Positions 7,264-15,882 of a stretch of DNA of 36,848 nt are shown in pieces; the stretch's first letter is position 1; each line of letters starts with the position of its first letter. The stretch is from Dehalococcoidia bacterium UBA1141 (GTDB lineage: Bacteria; Chloroflexota; Dehalococcoidia; Lucifugimonadales; UBA3495): assembly GCA_002311385.1 (NCBI GenBank), contig DCAE01000042.1, positions 1 through 36,848 of the forward strand. The letters run 5' to 3'. Below the pieces are notes generated by a model that was not told the DNA's origin, did no database searches, and saw nothing but the letters and a program-made list of their open reading frames with translations. The translations under genes and the position numbers were made by a program.

Positions 7264-8994
7264 TTGGGAGATTCAAGAATTATGCCAGAGGCCGAGAGCA
7301 AAAACCCATTGGAATCGCTGAGCCAGAAGCTGATTGAGGAACACTGGGAGTTTTACCCTACTGCGGGTTCCCGCATCGGGCGCCATGAGTACGACGGTCG
7401 CCTCCCTGACCTGTCGCCTGCCAGCTTCCGCCGACGGGTTTCGGAACTGAATGCTGGATTAGAGCAGTTAAAAGCCATTGATGTCGGGGCTGCTCAAAGC
7501 AAAGAAAGGCTCAGCCACCAGATGCTCGAGCATTTCCTGCGGCGAGAGCTGTTCACCTTCAATGAGATGAAGCCTCTGGAAAACAACCCTATGCGCCAGA
7601 CAGCATTCTTGAATGTTGGCGGGTATATACGGAGGGACTACGCCCCGATTACTGACCGAGTCCGATCAGCGACTCAGGTTCTGGCACAGGTGCCGGACTT
7701 CTTGGGTGTCTTGGACGCTGCGTTGGAACAAGAAATCGGCCCGCCGGTGTTGGAGATGAGCATTGAGAGCTATTCGGGTATGGCCCGTTTTTACCGGGAA
7801 GATTTGCCCAAGGCGCTGGCCGATTTTGGCGACGCCGAGTTGGACCATTCCACTGTTTCCCAGTTCAACCTGGCCCGGGAAAAAGCGGCTGTGGCGGTGG
7901 ACCGGTTCGTGGCGGCCATGGAGTCCCGATTGGCCAAGACCCAAGGACATTTTGCTATCGGCTCAACACTCTACTCGTAGATGCTGGCCACCGGTGAGGG
8001 CGTCGATTTGCCCTTGGCCGAAATCACACGGGTGGGTCAAGCCAACCTGGATGCTAACTTAGAGCAAGTCAAAGAGCTGGCCCAGCGGCTTTCGATTGAG
8101 CAAGGCAAAGCGCCGGAGCAAGGCAGCGCATCCGGAAGCGTCAACGTCTCGAAAATCGTCGCTGATATCGGGAGCCGACACCCCACAGCCGAAGCCTTGA
8201 TTCCCGCCACGCGGAACATGTTGGAAGGCCTACGCCAGGTTTTAATCGACTTGGACATAATAACGGTTCCGTCGGATGACCGCTGCCTGGTGATGGAGAC
8301 GCCAACCTACATGCGATACGCCTTTGCCGCCATGGACAGCGCCGGGGCGATGGAGACCCGGGCGACCGAGTCATTTTACTACGTGACCCCCGTGGAGCCA
8401 GAATGGACTGCGGCCCAACAGGAAGAATGGTTGAGTAACTTCAACTACGATACGCTAAGCATCATTTCCATCCACTAGGTGTTTCCGGGTCATTTCGTCC
8501 ATCATCTGCACAACCGGTATGGCATCGGTCTTCCCTTGGTAAACCGGGCAGCCACTTCGTATGCGTTCACCGAGGGTTGGGCCCACTATGCGGAACAGAT
8601 GATGATGGAGACGGAATACGCCAAGGATAAGACGGCATTACAGCTAACTCAGGTATTGGAGGCGTTGGTGCGCAACTGCCGGTACATGTGCTCAATCTGG
8701 ATGCACACCCAGGGCATGTCAATGGAAGACGCAACCCGGTTCTTTATCGACAATGCCTATATGGGAGAACTGCCAGCCAGGCGAGAGGCATTGCGAGGAA
8801 CCTTCGATCCTGGCTATCTCAACTACACATTGGGCAAACTGATGATAATCAAACTGGCCCAAGATTATCGCAGAGAACAAGCTAGCGCGTTTTCGCTAAA
8901 GGGCTTCCATGACCGGCTTTTGTCCTACGGCGCTCCGCCACTACCATTGGTCAGAGAGCAGATGTTGAACGAGCCGGGCAGCTCGCCCCTGTAG
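7264..8994 (+). pseudogene. DUF885 metallopeptidase-like protein broken by two in-frame TAG codons
   Basis: One reading frame of about 577 codons encodes a DUF885 protein, interrupted by TAG at 7978-7980 and TAG at 8476-8478 with no frameshift. Before the first stop is the helical N-terminal part; the middle piece runs from MLATGEGVDLPLAE to IISIH; the last piece begins VFPGHFVHHLH and contains the conserved FTEGWAHYAEQ. DUF885 proteins normally read HExxPGH at the metal site. Here the second TAG replaces exactly the E, a single-base change from GAG. The stops are directly followed by ATG and GTG. TAG is an ordinary stop throughout the window, so general recoding is unlikely. Recent decay, base-call error or local readthrough remain possible. 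The start is TTG 7264 or ATG 7282. Confidence 0.8.
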
Positions 8995-9000
8995 CCCTAT

Positions 9001-9705
9001 CTAAGTACGGAAAGTAACCTTACGGAAAGCTTCCGCATAATCGTATTCTTGCTCCGAACTGGCGCTGGCGGCCCATTCCTTGACGAACCGATCAATCTCT
9101 TCCCGGGTTCGGGTGCTCACCTGGCTCTTGTGGGCCAAAACCGCGTCTATTTTGGAGTCGATGAATCCCCCAATGTCGATGTGGGTGTCCGGTTGTTCGG
9201 CTCCCCAGAAGAGCACAGTGGCCGTCTTGTGGGGTTCCAATCCTTCATCTCTCCACAATTCTTGAAAGTGGAGATGGTCTCTGGCGTAGGGGAAAACAGC
9301 ATCAAGGGCCACTTGGCCCGTTATTCTGTGGTCCCGATGCCAAGCCAAGTTCTTGCGGTAAGGCTCCGGACACAACACCACATCGGGTTGAACCCTGCGA
9401 ATCTCCCGAACGATTTCCTTGCGGAGCTCTTGGTTATCCTCCAACTCCCCGTCCGGATGATGCAACAATACAACATCTTTAACACCGGCGACATTTGCAG
9501 CATCCTGCTGCTCCCCCTCACGGATTACTGACAACTGCTTTGATGTCATTTCAGGGGCGCTGGTGCCCTTGCCGCCGTCGGTGCACAAAAGGTAGTGCAC
9601 GGAAGCGCCTTCAGAGGTCCATTTAGAGACGGTCCCGGCGCACCAGAATTCGGCGTCGTCAGGGTGAGGGATTACTACGAGCACACGCTGCGGTGTCTCT
9701 TCCAT
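9001..9705 (-). CDS. PIG-L/LmbE family N-deacetylase
   Basis: A 234-residue zinc-dependent deacetylase of the family that includes MshB and BshB, which remove acetyl from GlcNAc conjugates. The zinc and catalytic motif is VIPHPDDAEFWCAGT (His14, Asp16, Asp17). The distal histidines sit in AWHRDHRITG (123-126), and the family's LLHHPDGEL is present. The ATG is preceded by AAGGAG. It converges with the DUF885 gene, with 6 bp between them. A double-GNAT gene and an MshA-like glycosyltransferase lie within 4 kb, so a role in a glycosidic thiol pathway is conceivable. A general amidohydrolase role is equally possible. Confidence 0.9.
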   Translation of the reverse strand: MEETPQRVLVVIPHPDDAEFWCAGTVSKWTSEGASVHYLLCTDGGKGTSAPEMTSKQLSVIREGEQQDAANVAGVKDVVLLHHPDGELEDNQELRKEIVREIRRVQPDVVLCPEPYRKNLAWHRDHRITGQVALDAVFPYARDHLHFQELWRDEGLEPHKTATVLFWGAEQPDTHIDIGGFIDSKIDAVLAHKSQVSTRTREEIDRFVKEWAASASSEQEYDYAEAFRKVTFRT

Positions 9706-10119
9706 CTATGGGGGCTCCTTAAGTGTTTATATCTTTGGTTATTTCCGGTAGAAGAAAGTCGGCGAAACTAATACTAGCGAATCATTTCAAGCGGAATTTT
9801 GAGACGTAGAATGTTACGATTCCGGCTACATCCTTGTAGTCAACAAAGCGAAGGCAAAGGGGTCGTCTGCTCCCGTCGTCAACACCCGGTCCCCATCCCT
9901 GATTTTGAGCCTGAAATACGAATTCAAACCACGATGAACGATACACTTCGGGGATTGTAGGCCCTTGGATACTCTGCTACAATCGCCCAGTAGTGTCAAG
10001 TGCTTGTTCCTGCGATTAAATGCCGTAATCGTTAATTATAATCGTAATAATCAACGAAATAGACTAATAACAACCATTGTGTTACGTTAACTAGCCAAGG
10101 GCCACTCAAGGATTTTGTC
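9706..10119 (+). other. Divergent intergenic region, 414 bp
   Basis: It lies between the PIG-L gene (leftward) and the GNAT gene (rightward). The right half is AT-rich. It contains a promoter-like element (9955-9983) and a second perfect TATAAT at 10037-10042 without a good -35. I see no gene, hairpin terminator or RNA in the rest. Confidence 0.6.
9955..9983 (+). promoter_or_regulatory. Candidate extended -10 promoter of the GNAT gene
   Basis: TTGTAG (9955-9960), 17 bp, then TACAAT (9978-9983) preceded by TGC, which makes an extended -10 (TGnTACAAT). The start codon at 10120 would be about 130 nt downstream. TATAAT at 10037 is an alternative. Confidence 0.42.
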
Positions 10120-11019
10120 TTGCCAGTCCGTAATTTTACCCACGACAAACTTACGCCGCTTTTGGACTTCGTGGAGTCGGGTAGTTCTTGGGGTGAGCAG
10201 GGCCGGGAACTTGGCCGTAAGACATTCGAACAAATACTCGGCCAACCTGGGCTGGACCTGCTGAGCCACTGCTTCTTGCTGGAAGAAAGCGAAACTGTTG
10301 TGGGATATTGCCTAGTCCATCACGAAGGCCCTATAAGCCGCATGGTGCTCGAACCGAAAGTAGCGCCGCAATATGAAGGCACTGCCTTGGAGCAGGAACT
10401 CATTCTACAGGCATTGACCAAGGCCGAAGAACATGGGCCCGGAGTAGTCCATGTTTGCGTGCCTATTTCGTCGCCTGCGGCATCTTTCCTTCAGGCCCAG
10501 GGTTTTACGCTTGTCCGGGCCTACGACGACATGGTATGGGATCTCCCGGATCTGCCTTCAGTTGATATACCTGCCGGTTTTACCGTTCGCGCGTTCCGGC
10601 CGGGGGACGCCGCAATGTTGACCGAAGTACAAAACTCGGCCTTTGCCGTAAGCTGGGGTTTCTGCCCTAATACCGTGGAGCAAATCGAGTATCGCAGTTC
10701 AATGGCGAACATGCCCCATGATGGAATCTGCTTCCTCATGGATGGGGAAAGAGCGGCGGGATATTGCTGGGCCTGCCTAGTGCCGGTGAACGGCTCAATC
10801 AGGGGCATGATTGGGATGATAGGCGTGGTGCCGGATTACCGGGGCAAAGGAATCAGCAGCTCGATTCTTGTTGCCGGCATGAAGGCTCTCCGGTCACAAA
10901 ATGTGGCGGATATTGGGTTGCAGGTGGACAACGCCAACACCCCCGGAGTTCGGCTCTACACTTCTATTGGATTCCAGAAAGTGGGAGAGCTTAACTGGCT
11001 GGAACGCCGACTAGTCTAG
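10120..11019 (+). CDS. Double-GNAT acetyltransferase (MshD-like architecture)
   Basis: A 299-residue protein with two tandem GNAT folds. The first (about 1-145) is degenerate. The second (about 155-299) is complete, with the acetyl-CoA loop VVPDYRGKGISSSIL and the closing NTPGVRLYTSIGFQKVG. Size and two-domain build match mycothiol synthase MshD, but many unrelated acyltransferases share them. The start is TTG at 10120 with AAGGA 8 nt upstream. The last 51 bp, including the stop, are repeated immediately downstream in a diverged copy, which suggests recombination with a homologous allele or paralogue. Confidence 0.82.
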   Translation: MPVRNFTHDKLTPLLDFVESGSSWGEQGRELGRKTFEQILGQPGLDLLSHCFLLEESETVVGYCLVHHEGPISRMVLEPKVAPQYEGTALEQELILQALTKAEEHGPGVVHVCVPISSPAASFLQAQGFTLVRAYDDMVWDLPDLPSVDIPAGFTVRAFRPGDAAMLTEVQNSAFAVSWGFCPNTVEQIEYRSSMANMPHDGICFLMDGERAAGYCWACLVPVNGSIRGMIGMIGVVPDYRGKGISSSILVAGMKALRSQNVADIGLQVDNANTPGVRLYTSIGFQKVGELNWLERRLV

Positions 11020-11070
11020 GGATTCCAGAAAGTCGGTGAACTCAATTGGCTGGATCGCCGGCTATCCTAG
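10969..11070 (+). repeat. Two tandem 51-bp copies of the GNAT gene tail
   Basis: Copy 1 (10969-11019) is the real 3' end of the GNAT gene. Copy 2 (11020-11070) follows directly in the same frame and also ends in TAG. They encode GFQKVGELNWLERRLV and GFQKVGELNWLDRRLS. Nine bases differ; seven are at third codon positions and six are silent. That pattern means copy 2 diverged while it was coding. It is best read as the leftover end of a second, related GNAT gene. Confidence 0.9.
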
Positions 11071-11082
11071 ATTAATTCAGTT

Positions 11083-11799
11083 CTAATTGGAATGGTTATC
11101 GGCGTGGGTGACCACTCCGTGTCGTTCAAAGACTCGTCCTGCCAGTACACCACCCGATATAACCACGCTCATCGCCTCTTCCACGCTCATATCCGTAGAT
11201 GTCACTTCTGAAATCGGAGCAAACACCAGGTAACCTGAGGAAGGTATCGGGGTAGTTGGAACGTAGACGGCCAAAATCTCTACGCCGTCAGCATCAATCA
11301 TCCGACAGGTAATGAGCCCTATGGATTTTATCCCGGGCCTTGGAAATTCAATGAGCACCACACCGCTATATCGGCTGCTATTATTGTTGGAAAGCACGCC
11401 AACTGCTGCTCTAGTCGTGCCGTAGATTCCTTTTACCAATGGTATAAACTCCATGATTCGGTGGCCAATTGCAATCAGCCTGCGCCCCAACACAAAAGCG
11501 GCCACAAGTCCAATCAGGTAGACCAACAACAGCAACGCAGCAAGCCCCAATCCTGGGACTTCCTTGCCAGGCAGGTAGTCTGTAATGGGTTCCAAGAGGG
11601 GGTCGAGCAGATCGAAGAAGAATTTGATGACTAGGACAGTGATGCCGATGGGCAGGATAATCAGGATTCCCGCCCCGAGAGTCCGTTCAAGATGGACAAA
11701 GGGACGGTTCAAAAATCGCAGGCGACTTTTGGTTGGTTGCCCGTTTTCTTGGCCATGGTCTTGGCCAGAGTTTCCGTTAGTATTGTCGTTCTTGTACAT
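11083..11799 (-). CDS. DUF502 family membrane protein
   Basis: A 238-residue DUF502 protein. A charged Asn/Gly/Gln-rich cytoplasmic start precedes two hydrophobic spans (about 39-65, GILIILPIGITVLVIKFFF; about 84-108, LGLAALLLLVYLIGLVAAFVLG). The family core follows: IPLVKGIYGTTRAAV, a VVLIEFPRPGIKSIGLIT strand and VYVPTTPIPSSGYLVF. Function is unproven. The start is ATG 11799, placed 5 nt after GGAGG; the GTG at 11805 lies inside that ribosome site. It is the last gene of the long leftward block, 66 bp after the glycosyltransferase. Confidence 0.9.
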   Translation of the reverse strand: MYKNDNTNGNSGQDHGQENGQPTKSRLRFLNRPFVHLERTLGAGILIILPIGITVLVIKFFFDLLDPLLEPITDYLPGKEVPGLGLAALLLLVYLIGLVAAFVLGRRLIAIGHRIMEFIPLVKGIYGTTRAAVGVLSNNNSSRYSGVVLIEFPRPGIKSIGLITCRMIDADGVEILAVYVPTTPIPSSGYLVFAPISEVTSTDMSVEEAMSVVISGGVLAGRVFERHGVVTHADNHSN

Positions 11800-11865
11800 C
11801 GGCACCTCCGCGGTGCTCGAGAAGGAGTCTAGCGGCTCGGCGTGGGATGGGAACCGAAGGCTCTG

Positions 11866-13092
11866 CTAATTATTATCTTCTTTTGCTGGTTCCATGGTCA
11901 ACGACTCATAAAGACTACGAATATCCGACGCGACTTGATCCCACCCCATCCCTTCGGCCCGCCTCCTAGCCGCCAATCCCATGCTCTGCTTTAGCCGGTC
12001 ACTGGAAATAATCATTTCCAACGAGTTGGCGAACGCTTCCGGGCAACGCCAAGACTTGAGAAATCCGGTCCGACCGTGCTGAACTATGGTTGACAGACCG
12101 CCTACCCGCGCTGCCACAACGGGAGTGCCACAGGCCATGGACTCCAATGCGGCCAACCCGAAGCTCTCATAGTACGAGGGCACCACGCAAACATCTGCGG
12201 CATTGTAGTACAGAGGCAGATCTTCCTGGTCCACACGGCCCACAAAGTCGAACATATCTTCAACATTCAGCTTCTTGGCAAGACTTTTAAGCCGGTCTAC
12301 CTCTTGGCCTCCGTTTGCATCGCCGCCTACCACCAACACCCTCATTTCGTCGCATGAATCCATCTGGGCGGCGGTGTGCAGGAGCAACTCCATGCCTTTT
12401 AGAGGCTCCAAACGGCCCACATACAGGAAAACTTTCTCGCCGTTCAGCCCCAGCCGTTTGCGAACCTGTTGCTGGTCCAGCGGACGAAATAGGGAGAGAT
12501 CAACGCCACAGGGCGCCAAAGAGATTCGTCGAGCATCGGCGCCATAGAGTCGCACCATTGCGTCACGTTCATGTGGGCTAAAAGCGATGATGCGCTGGGA
12601 TGAGGCCATCAAGTCTCGCTCCGACTCGGAGCGCTGCTCCGGTTCCGCTTCTCCGGCCCTGGACTGCATCTTAATCAGAGCCAAGGTATGGAAGGTCATC
12701 ACGTGGGGTATCTGACGCTGGGTGGCGAATCCTTGGCCTGCCCACCCTGAAAGCCAATAATGGGAGTGGGTCAGTTGGTAGTCCAGGTTGTTGCCTTTTT
12801 GAAAACTCGACAGAGCATCCAGAAACTCGGGCAGATGCCCGTAGTAGGAGTCCATGGGCGCGTCAGGAGGACCACCGGGGAGATGAACCACCCGGACATT
12901 GGACGAAATATCCTCGATAGTGTGACTGGCGCCAGCGTGGTTGCGCGTAAATATGTCGACCTTAACGCCCAAGTCGCCCAGTGAATGGGCCAACTCGCGG
13001 ACATAAACGTTCATACCGCCCGACTTTCCCTGCCCGGGAGCAGCTAAGGGGCAGGCATGAAATGCGACAAACGCAATCCGTTGTATGTTCAA
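11866..13092 (-). CDS. GT4 glycosyltransferase, MshA/sucrose-phosphate-synthase-like
   Basis: A 408-residue retaining glycosyltransferase of the GT-B fold. The N-terminal acceptor domain has HACPLAAPGQGKSGGMNVYV, the GGMNVYV loop typical of MshA and sucrose-phosphate synthases. The C-terminal nucleotide-sugar domain has YVGRLEPLKGMELLL, FVGRVDQEDLPLYYNAADV and PSYYESFGLAALESMACGTP, the EX7E donor site. No signal peptide is seen. The start is TTG 13092, overlapping the TGA of the upstream acyltransferase by four bases, so they are translationally coupled. The sugar and acceptor cannot be read from sequence. MshA-type, polysaccharide and glycolipid roles are all possible. Confidence 0.9.
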   Translation of the reverse strand: MNIQRIAFVAFHACPLAAPGQGKSGGMNVYVRELAHSLGDLGVKVDIFTRNHAGASHTIEDISSNVRVVHLPGGPPDAPMDSYYGHLPEFLDALSSFQKGNNLDYQLTHSHYWLSGWAGQGFATQRQIPHVMTFHTLALIKMQSRAGEAEPEQRSESERDLMASSQRIIAFSPHERDAMVRLYGADARRISLAPCGVDLSLFRPLDQQQVRKRLGLNGEKVFLYVGRLEPLKGMELLLHTAAQMDSCDEMRVLVVGGDANGGQEVDRLKSLAKKLNVEDMFDFVGRVDQEDLPLYYNAADVCVVPSYYESFGLAALESMACGTPVVAARVGGLSTIVQHGRTGFLKSWRCPEAFANSLEMIISSDRLKQSMGLAARRRAEGMGWDQVASDIRSLYESLTMEPAKEDNN

Positions 13093-14066
13093 CTGCGGGT
13101 AACCACCATCTGATAAAGGTCTCGTTGCTGGCCGCCCAGATGGTGTTTATAAGGTTCTGGACCGCGCAGGAAGTCGAAGTAGCTCATGCCTTGCTCAATG
13201 GCGTCCTTGAGGCAGAGGGCATTTAGTAGCAGACCGACGCTGTAGTAACTGAATTCTTGATTGTAGCCGCTATTGTACAACAGCCTGGACGATGCGTAAT
13301 CGAAGCATAAGCTGGTAGCCACTGTCTGGCCGTCGATATCCATAAAGTAGAGTTTGAGCAAGCCTTGCTGGGCCATCCGCTCGGCCATTTGGTAGAAAAA
13401 CCGCTCTCTATCCTCGGTCATGTATTCTTCTTTGTCCGGGCTGCTCATTTTCATCAGCGAGATAAAATCGCCGAGCCGGGCCGTGACTTGTTCCGGCTCT
13501 GAAATGCCGTAGAAACTCCACTTGTTGGCAGAATCCAGGCGGCGCAACTTTCTTCGCAGTTCGTGACGGTCCTTCTTGTTCAGCAGAGCCAGATATTCAT
13601 CCCATGTGCCTGGCAGCTCAATGCCGGAGGTTACGTCCTCTTTCTCCACCTCCACTTTGAATCCATGGGAACGGGCCGCCTCCGGCAGGTATTTCAAAGT
13701 GGGAGACGACTCCCGCAATGAGTATAGCTCCAACGATTTGCAACACTGTTCTTCGATGGAATGTAGCAATGAATGGTAGAATTCGCCCTCAGTTCCGGGG
13801 CTCACCATGAAGTCATTGTAATCGAAAGTGTCTTGGTTACCCACAAAGGAGAGGGTGTCACCCTGCTTGGCCAAAGGAGCGATCGCGGTCACCCCTTCCG
13901 TGGATCGAACGTAAAAACCGGCCATGCCACTGGAAGCTCCGTAGCTTTCCCACCACACTTCTTGCCATTGCGGGGTTAGGAACAGGGTGTTAACCGGGGA
14001 AGCTGCCAACAAGCTCTCCCACTCGGTACGAATCTCACCGAAAGAAGTCAGGGGTGTGGTTACCAA
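13089..14066 (-). CDS. FemAB/BioF2-like GNAT acyltransferase
   Basis: A 325-residue protein of the Acetyltransf_6 (BioF2/CelD/FemAB-like) type. An N-terminal domain has PVNTLFLTPQWQEVWWESYG and a C-terminal GNAT half has KDRHELRRKLRRL, LYFMDIDGQTVATSLCF and SYFDFLRGPEPYKHHLGG. The last motif is the family's usual closing loop before the final strand. Relatives transfer acyl or aminoacyl groups in envelope polysaccharide or peptidoglycan synthesis. The start is TTG 14066 with AGGAGG 8 nt upstream, overlapping the end of folE. It overlaps the glycosyltransferase by 4 bp, which suggests they modify the same product. Confidence 0.82.
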   Translation of the reverse strand: MVTTPLTSFGEIRTEWESLLAASPVNTLFLTPQWQEVWWESYGASSGMAGFYVRSTEGVTAIAPLAKQGDTLSFVGNQDTFDYNDFMVSPGTEGEFYHSLLHSIEEQCCKSLELYSLRESSPTLKYLPEAARSHGFKVEVEKEDVTSGIELPGTWDEYLALLNKKDRHELRRKLRRLDSANKWSFYGISEPEQVTARLGDFISLMKMSSPDKEEYMTEDRERFFYQMAERMAQQGLLKLYFMDIDGQTVATSLCFDYASSRLLYNSGYNQEFSYYSVGLLLNALCLKDAIEQGMSYFDFLRGPEPYKHHLGGQQRDLYQMVVTRS

Positions 14067-14070
14067 CTAT

Positions 14071-14619
14071 TTACCTCCTACGCAAGAGGGCAAGAAGCCC
14101 TTCCCGATCAGTCGCGCAGGACTGGAACCGACCACGGATGGCTGTGGTAACCACACGGCTACCCGGTTTTTGTACTCCGCGCATGGACATGCAGAAATGT
14201 TCCGCTTCGAATTCCACCGCCACTCCGTGGGGATTGAGGGCGGAAAATATTGCGTCGGCCACCTGACCGGTTAGGCGTTCTTGGACTTGGAGACGCCTTG
14301 AGGCCACTTCCAAGGCACGCACCAGCTTACTCAGACCGGCAATCTTGCCATTGGGAATATATGCAAGGTGAGCTTGACCGTAAAATGGCAGGAGATGGTG
14401 CTCGCACATGGAATAAAAAGGCACGTTGCCAATCACCACAGGGTCTTCGTTTTCCGACTCGAAGACCGCATCTATAGCGTCTTGAGGGTCTTGTCCCACT
14501 CCGGAAAATAGCTCCTGATACATCCGGGCCACTCGTTCCGGAGTCTCTTGCAGTCCTTCTCGGGTTGGGTCTTCGCCGATTGCCTCTAATATAGCGTTTA
14601 TCGATTGCTCAATGCGCAC
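14071..14619 (-). CDS. folE: GTP cyclohydrolase I
   Basis: A 182-residue enzyme that converts GTP to dihydroneopterin triphosphate, the first step of folate/pterin synthesis. Zinc ligands are Cys72 and His75 in FYSMCEHHLLPF and Cys143 in HFCMSMRG. The substrate-site segment GLSKLVRALEVASRRLQVQERLT is intact. The start is GTG at 14619. It is fourth from last in the leftward run, 4 bp from the acyltransferase gene and about 100 bp after thrC. With glyA upstream, the block is biased to one-carbon and amino-acid metabolism. Confidence 0.96.
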   Translation of the reverse strand: MRIEQSINAILEAIGEDPTREGLQETPERVARMYQELFSGVGQDPQDAIDAVFESENEDPVVIGNVPFYSMCEHHLLPFYGQAHLAYIPNGKIAGLSKLVRALEVASRRLQVQERLTGQVADAIFSALNPHGVAVEFEAEHFCMSMRGVQKPGSRVVTTAIRGRFQSCATDREGLLALLRRR

Positions 14620-14720
14620 TTGATGAATGATTGAACCTCTATCTCCACTAGGACGAGAAACCTAGAGCATTTCCAGAACTGTTGATTCACCCAGAATTAT
14701 TAATTGGCCCGTGTTTAGCG

Positions 14721-15782
14721 CTATTCTACCGGCATTTGGGCAACGGCTTCAATCGCTTGAACCGTTGGCGCAACTTCAATGGTTTTCGTCGCCAAGGCAC
14801 TAACCGCCAGGTCAGGGTCTTTCAACCCTGTTCCCGTGCAGATACATACTACCTTTTCCCCGGCAAGATTCAATCCCCCTCGAAGGGCTTTCACGAGACC
14901 AGCGAAAGAGGCCGCCGAGGCTGGCTCACAGAATATGCCCTCTTTGGAGGCTAGAAGCCGGTAGGCATCCAGAATTTCGTCATCGCTAACAGCATCTATC
15001 GCACCACCAGACTCGTCTCTGGCATCCAGGGCTGATTGCCAACTGGCCGGATTGCCGATGCGAATAGCGGAGGCGATAGTCTGGGGATTTGCGATGGGCT
15101 CTCCGCGGACGATGGGAGCAGCGCCTTCGGCTTGAAAACCCATCATCTTGGGCAAGCGGCTGCTTCGTTCCATCAGCCGATACTCTTTGAATCCCTTCCA
15201 ATAGGCTGTGATGTTGCCTGCGTTACCCACCGGGATGAAAAGATAGTCCGGAGCGTCTCCCAGATCGTCGACAACTTCAAAAGCCGCCGTTTTCTGGCCT
15301 TCCAGCCGGTTGGGATTGACCGAGTTCACCAAGGTCACGGCATGCCTCGCAGTAAACTCCCTCACCAAGTCCAAGGCAACGTCGAAGTTCCCGTTCACCA
15401 TGATTACTTGGGCCCCGTAGGCCATTGCTTGAGCCAGCTTGCCCATGGCAACCTCGCCCTTGGGAATCAGCACCAGAGCCGGCAAATCGCAGTAGGCGGC
15501 ATATGCGGCGGCAGATGCGCTAGTATTCCCAGTGGAGGCGCACATGATTGCTTTGCTGCCCTCTTCCAATGCCTTTGCCACAGCGACTACCATCCCTCGG
15601 TCCTTGAAGGAGCCGGTGGGATTGCACCCCTCCAACTTGAAGTACAGCTCGGGCACACCCAATTCTTCACCCAAGCGGTTGGACTTGACCAAGGGCGTGT
15701 CACCCTCCCCCAGGCTAATCATAGGAGTGGCGTCCGTCACCGGAAGATGGTCTTTGTAATGTCTTAAAACTCCGATGCCCAT
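14721..15782 (-). CDS. thrC: Threonine synthase
   Basis: A 353-residue PLP enzyme converting O-phosphohomoserine to threonine. The PLP-binding lysine is Lys60 in GCNPTGSFKDRGM. The phosphate-binding glycine loop PVGNAGNITAYWKGF and STGNTSASAAAYAAY are typical of short (type 2) threonine synthases. The start is ATG 15782 with GGGTAGG upstream. It sits 100 bp after hom on the same strand, so the two last steps of threonine synthesis are adjacent. Confidence 0.95.
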   Translation of the reverse strand: MGIGVLRHYKDHLPVTDATPMISLGEGDTPLVKSNRLGEELGVPELYFKLEGCNPTGSFKDRGMVVAVAKALEEGSKAIMCASTGNTSASAAAYAAYCDLPALVLIPKGEVAMGKLAQAMAYGAQVIMVNGNFDVALDLVREFTARHAVTLVNSVNPNRLEGQKTAAFEVVDDLGDAPDYLFIPVGNAGNITAYWKGFKEYRLMERSSRLPKMMGFQAEGAAPIVRGEPIANPQTIASAIRIGNPASWQSALDARDESGGAIDAVSDDEILDAYRLLASKEGIFCEPASAASFAGLVKALRGGLNLAGEKVVCICTGTGLKDPDLAVSALATKTIEVAPTVQAIEAVAQMPVE

Positions 15783-15882
15783 ACGTGTTGGCTTACCTAC
15801 CCTTATAAATGGCCCAGGTACTATTGCGTAGGAAATCAGTCACCAGCATACACTCACATTGGAGTTCCCGCACAATCATAGA

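Noticed and set aside
7264..8994. Genome-wide reassignment of TAG to an amino acid
   Set aside because: TAG ends many intact genes in the window at expected lengths (nusG, rplK, rplA, rplL, the DUF1800, DUF1501, kinase and sigma genes), so it is a working stop codon.
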